From: an uncultured Marmoricola sp.
Lineage (GTDB): Bacteria > Actinomycetota > Actinomycetes > Propionibacteriales > Nocardioidaceae
Assembly: GCA_937868455.1 (NCBI GenBank)
Contig: CALMMO010000454.1
Location: 1 to 13,917, forward strand
DNA: 13,917 nucleotides
Reading direction: 5' to 3'
Within the stretch, counting starts at the first letter, position 1; each line of letters starts with the position of its first letter. Shown here one piece after another: positions 11,454 through 13,917 of the stretch. Below the pieces are notes generated by a model, which saw only the letters and a program-made list of their open reading frames with translations, was not told where the DNA came from and searched no databases. Made by a program: the position numbers and the translations under genes.

Positions 11454-12746
11454 GTGACTCCTACGTCGCCCAAGGCACCAACAGCAGCGGCTGCAAAGGC
11501 AGCGTCTGCGGCAACGAAGAAGGCGGCTGCTGCAAAGGCCCCCGCGGCTAAGAAGGCACCCGCCAAGAAGACCACTTCGGCAACCGCCACTTCGGCAACT
11601 GCTGCACCTGCTGCGAAGACCACGACCCGCGCACGTAAGAGCGCGGCTCCTGTTGCTGCGCCCGCCGAGGCGGTCGTTGGGCTCGACGGCAAGAAGGTGC
11701 TGCCTGACGTCCCTGACGCACAGTTCGAGGCCGACGTCGCCACTGACCCCACCATTAAGGAAGACGAGCGGGCTGGCTACGTCGTCTCGTCCTCTGATGA
11801 CACCGACGAACCAGAGCAGCAGGTCATGGTGGCTGGGGCCACTGCAGACCCGGTTAAGGACTACCTCAAGCAAATCGGCAAGGTGCCGTTGCTGAACGCT
11901 GAGATGGAAGTCGAACTAGCCAAGCGCATTGAGGCCGGGCTGTTCAGCGAAGAGAAGCTGGCCAAGGGTGGCAGCGTTTCGGCGAAGATCCTTGAGGAAC
12001 TCGAGTGGATTGCCGAAGATGGCCGTCGCGCTAAGAACCACCTCCTCGAGGCCAACTTGCGACTCGTGGTCTCGTTGGCAAAGCGCTATACCGGCCGCGG
12101 CATGCTCTTCTTGGACCTGATCCAAGAAGGCAACCTGGGCCTGATCCGTGCGGTTGAGAAGTTTGACTACACCAAGGGTTACAAGTTCTCGACGTACGCC
12201 ACCTGGTGGATTCGCCAGGCGATCACGCGAGCGATGGCAGACCAGGCGCGCACTATCCGCATTCCCGTTCACATGGTCGAAGTCATCAACAAACTGGCTC
12301 GTGTTCAGCGCCAGATGCTCCAAGATCTCGGTCGCGAACCAACCCCCGAGGAATTGGCAGCCGAACTTGATATGACCCCTGAGAAGGTCGTCGAGGTGCA
12401 GAAGTACGGTCGTGAACCGATTTCGTTGCACACCCCGTTGGGCGAAGACGGTGACTCGGAGTTTGGTGACCTGATCGAGGACTCTGAAGCAATCGTTCCT
12501 GCTGATGCAGTTTCGTTCACCCTGCTTCAAGAGCAACTGCACGCGGTGCTCGACACGCTCAGTGAGCGTGAGGCTGGTGTGGTGAGCATGCGGTTCGGCC
12601 TGACCGACGGGCAGCCCAAGACCCTTGATGAGATCGGCAAGGTCTACGGAGTCACTCGCGAGCGGATCCGCCAGATCGAGTCAAAGACGATGAGCAAACT
12701 CCGTCACCCAAGTCGCTCGCAAGTCCTGCGCGACTACCTCGACTAA
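11454..12746 (+). CDS. sigA: Principal RNA polymerase sigma factor (SigA/HrdB/RpoD)
   Basis: A 430-residue group 1 sigma-70 factor that directs core RNA polymerase to housekeeping promoters. Residues 1-70 are extremely Ala/Lys/Thr/Pro-rich and low in complexity; 71-130 are acidic. Region 1.2 is at about 131-163, region 2 at about 198-270 ([19 protein letters not shown], then [20 protein letters not shown], which binds and melts the -10), region 3 at about 270-350, and region 4 at about 358-425 with the -35-binding helix-turn-helix [19 protein letters not shown]. It ends in the characteristic RDYLD. The basic N-terminal tail is typical of actinobacterial HrdB/SigA. The GTG start is chosen from GGAGAGG upstream. 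It converges with the EamA gene, with a seven-base gap. Confidence 0.96.
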   Translation: MTPTSPKAPTAAAAKAASAATKKAAAAKAPAAKKAPAKKTTSATATSATAAPAAKTTTRARKSAAPVAAPAEAVVGLDGKKVLPDVPDAQFEADVATDPTIKEDERAGYVVSSSDDTDEPEQQVMVAGATADPVKDYLKQIGKVPLLNAEMEVELAKRIEAGLFSEEKLAKGGSVSAKILEELEWIAEDGRRAKNHLLEANLRLVVSLAKRYTGRGMLFLDLIQEGNLGLIRAVEKFDYTKGYKFSTYATWWIRQAITRAMADQARTIRIPVHMVEVINKLARVQRQMLQDLGREPTPEELAAELDMTPEKVVEVQKYGREPISLHTPLGEDGDSEFGDLIEDSEAIVPADAVSFTLLQEQLHAVLDTLSEREAGVVSMRFGLTDGQPKTLDEIGKVYGVTRERIRQIESKTMSKLRHPSRSQVLRDYLD

Positions 12747-12748
12747 CA

Positions 12749-12762
12749 CTCGCTTAGGCGAG
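12749..12762. terminator. Short hairpin between convergent sigA and EamA genes
   Basis: CTCGC-TTAG-GCGAG, a 5-bp stem with a 4-base loop, right after the sigA stop and over the EamA stop. It is short and has no T tract, so terminator activity in either direction is uncertain. Confidence 0.3.
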
Positions 12763-13584
12763 AGCGATAAGCACCACAGTCGCCGCGCACAGGGCCAAAC
12801 CGGCCGCCTGTGCGCGGTGAATTGTTTCTCGCAACACCAGCGCGGCTAAGACGACCGTGACGGCCGGGTAAAGGCTGGTGAGCACTGCGGTAACGGTGAG
12901 TAGCCCTGATTGGGCAGCCAAGGTGAATCCAATCACCGCGAACCCAGCTAGCACGCCCCCAAGGAGCCCAGTCCATTCAGATGGGCGGCGTGGTGTGGGG
13001 CTGTTCTTTGTCGCGAGTGCGGCTATGACCAAACTGAACGTGGCCACCAACTCAGCGAACGCAGCGGGCCACAGGCCATGACCTTCGGGAACCTTGCCAA
13101 GACCCACAAACATCAGCCCGAAGCCAACCCCGGCCAAAATGGCATCGTTGAGTCCCGAAGGTCGCGTATCTGCAGACTCAGGTGTGCGGCTGACCAGCCA
13201 AATGCCCGGTAGCCCGCACAGAATCGCCAGCCAGACGTTCAGGCCAGGCTGTTCGCCACTCAACACCCCGACTGCAACGGGGAAGAGTGCTGCCCCGACC
13301 GCAGAGACAGGCGCCACGACGCCCATGCGTCCTCGGGCGAGCCCGCGATAGAGAAACATCGTGCCCATCCCATTGCCGATGCCAGACAGCGCCGACCAGG
13401 CATAGTCCGCTGCAACGGTTTGCCCCTGCGTGAAGCACGCAGCGATGACGATGATGACCGTGGCGCCAAAGCAGGCGAGTACCGCCACAGGCCATGCAGA
13501 AGATCGCTTGGTAGCGACTCCATTCATGAAATCGCTCAGGCCAAAGCACAGGGCCGAGATGAGCCCAAGGGACAAGGTGGTCAT
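12754..13584 (-). CDS. EamA/DMT-family membrane transporter
   Basis: A 276-residue, very hydrophobic protein with about ten predicted membrane helices in two five-helix repeats. The N-terminal repeat starts at residue 3 with LSLGLISALCFGLSDFM. Helix 3-4 motifs (NGMGTMFLYRGLARG) and the end of the second repeat (SLYPAVTVVLAALVLRETI, about 237-255) are typical of EamA drug/metabolite transporters. The substrate cannot be predicted. The open frame extends 107 codons upstream, but that extension overlaps the DUF456 gene in another frame and is not membrane-like, so ATG 13584 is preferred. It starts five bases after the DUF456 stop and has no clear Shine-Dalgarno sequence, suggesting coupled translation. 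Confidence 0.88.
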   Translation of the reverse strand: MTTLSLGLISALCFGLSDFMNGVATKRSSAWPVAVLACFGATVIIVIAACFTQGQTVAADYAWSALSGIGNGMGTMFLYRGLARGRMGVVAPVSAVGAALFPVAVGVLSGEQPGLNVWLAILCGLPGIWLVSRTPESADTRPSGLNDAILAGVGFGLMFVGLGKVPEGHGLWPAAFAELVATFSLVIAALATKNSPTPRRPSEWTGLLGGVLAGFAVIGFTLAAQSGLLTVTAVLTSLYPAVTVVLAALVLRETIHRAQAAGLALCAATVVLIALA

Positions 13585-13589
13585 GACAA

Positions 13590-13917
13590 TCAGCCCGTAA
13601 CGACGGCGATGCCCCACACCAGGGCCGCGCTGAAAGCGGCAAGAAACTCGATCAGAATGCCGAGTCCAGCTGCTTTGATGGCATCTTTGGTCGATGGCCA
13701 GGCCTGGTCGTGTGAACCGAGTCGGCGTCGTTCGGCTAGGTAGATCCCGGCCACGAATCCGATCAGTAAGCCCACCACCGGAATCACAAAGAAGCCGACG
13801 ATGGCCACAATCCCACCGATGAGAAGGGATGAGTTGGGCACCCCACTCTTCTTCAAATTGCGGCCGGGTAGAAGGTACTTCGATAGCGAGCCGATCAGGA
13901 TGCACACCAGCGCGATG
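13590..13917 (-). CDS. DUF456 membrane protein, N-terminus outside the window
   Basis: The frame is open to the right edge, giving 108 codons of the C-terminal part. The pattern GSLSKYLLPGRNLKKSGVP, then a long membrane run GGIVAIVGFFVIPVVGLLIG, then YLAERRRL and AWPSTKDAIKAAGLGILIEF, is that of DUF456 proteins, small integral membrane proteins of unknown function of about 160 residues. About 50 residues with the first membrane segment are therefore missing. A GTG at 13907 could be read as a start, but the frame continues hydrophobic upstream (IALVCILIG), so the true start is beyond the edge. It is upstream of, and probably co-transcribed with, the EamA gene. Confidence 0.85.
   Translation of the reverse strand, partial: IALVCILIGSLSKYLLPGRNLKKSGVPNSSLLIGGIVAIVGFFVIPVVGLLIGFVAGIYLAERRRLGSHDQAWPSTKDAIKAAGLGILIEFLAAFSAALVWGIAVVTG

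Noticed and set aside
11085..11873. 262-codon minus-strand open frame
   Set aside because: Antisense to the HhH-GPD gene and the repetitive start of sigA; composition (Cys/Arg/Ser runs) is that of a shadow.

Overview
The window (GC-rich, roughly 60 % by eye) comes from the chromosome of an actinobacterium (Actinomycetota). The evidence is an S1 protein with the actinobacterial four-domain layout and acidic tail, a principal sigma factor with a Lys/Ala-rich N-terminus of the HrdB/SigA kind, a DUF4192 protein, a DinB with the C-terminal extension seen in actinobacterial DinB1, a small HhH-GPD protein of an actinobacterial family, and frequent GTG starts. I cannot place the genus. There are no insertion sequences, phage genes, CRISPR arrays, tRNAs or rRNAs; this is mostly conserved housekeeping DNA.

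Layout. 1-885 (minus): a SAM-dependent methyltransferase followed by the first 21 codons of a nucleotide-sugar (UDP-glucose-type) dehydrogenase. 1111-3569 (plus): rpsA with a strong terminator, a small PLDc_N-type membrane protein, and coaE joined to it by a GTGA overlap. 3566-4513 (minus): a group 2 sigma factor, tail to tail with coaE with overlapping stop codons. 4514-5305: a 792-base stretch without a protein gene. It holds a cluster of DnaA-box-like sites, several palindromes and, on the plus strand, a likely structured noncoding RNA ending in an intrinsic terminator at about 5264. 5306-7065 (minus): a flavin-type split-barrel protein and dinB, overlapping by one base. 7224-9833 (plus): a DUF4192 protein and a glutamate-cysteine-ligase-like enzyme with a 16-bp perfect palindrome in front of it. 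9830-10295 (minus): a conserved-looking small protein that appears to be broken by a one-base frameshift. 10382-12746 (plus): a universal stress protein, an HhH-GPD DNA repair protein with no gap between them, then the principal sigma factor. 12754-13917 (minus): a DUF456 membrane protein (cut by the window edge) and an EamA/DMT transporter.

How the genes relate. Translation (S1), CoA synthesis (CoaE) and transcription initiation (two sigma-70 proteins, one principal and one alternative) are interspersed with DNA damage tolerance and repair genes (DinB, HhH-GPD) and stress genes (USP, GCS2-type ligase). I see no defence system or biosynthetic cluster. The most interesting unexplained part is 4514-5305, where DnaA-like boxes, including an exact 12-bp direct repeat spaced 21 bp, lie directly upstream of a candidate structured RNA of unknown class. 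The second is the frameshifted gene at 9830-10295.
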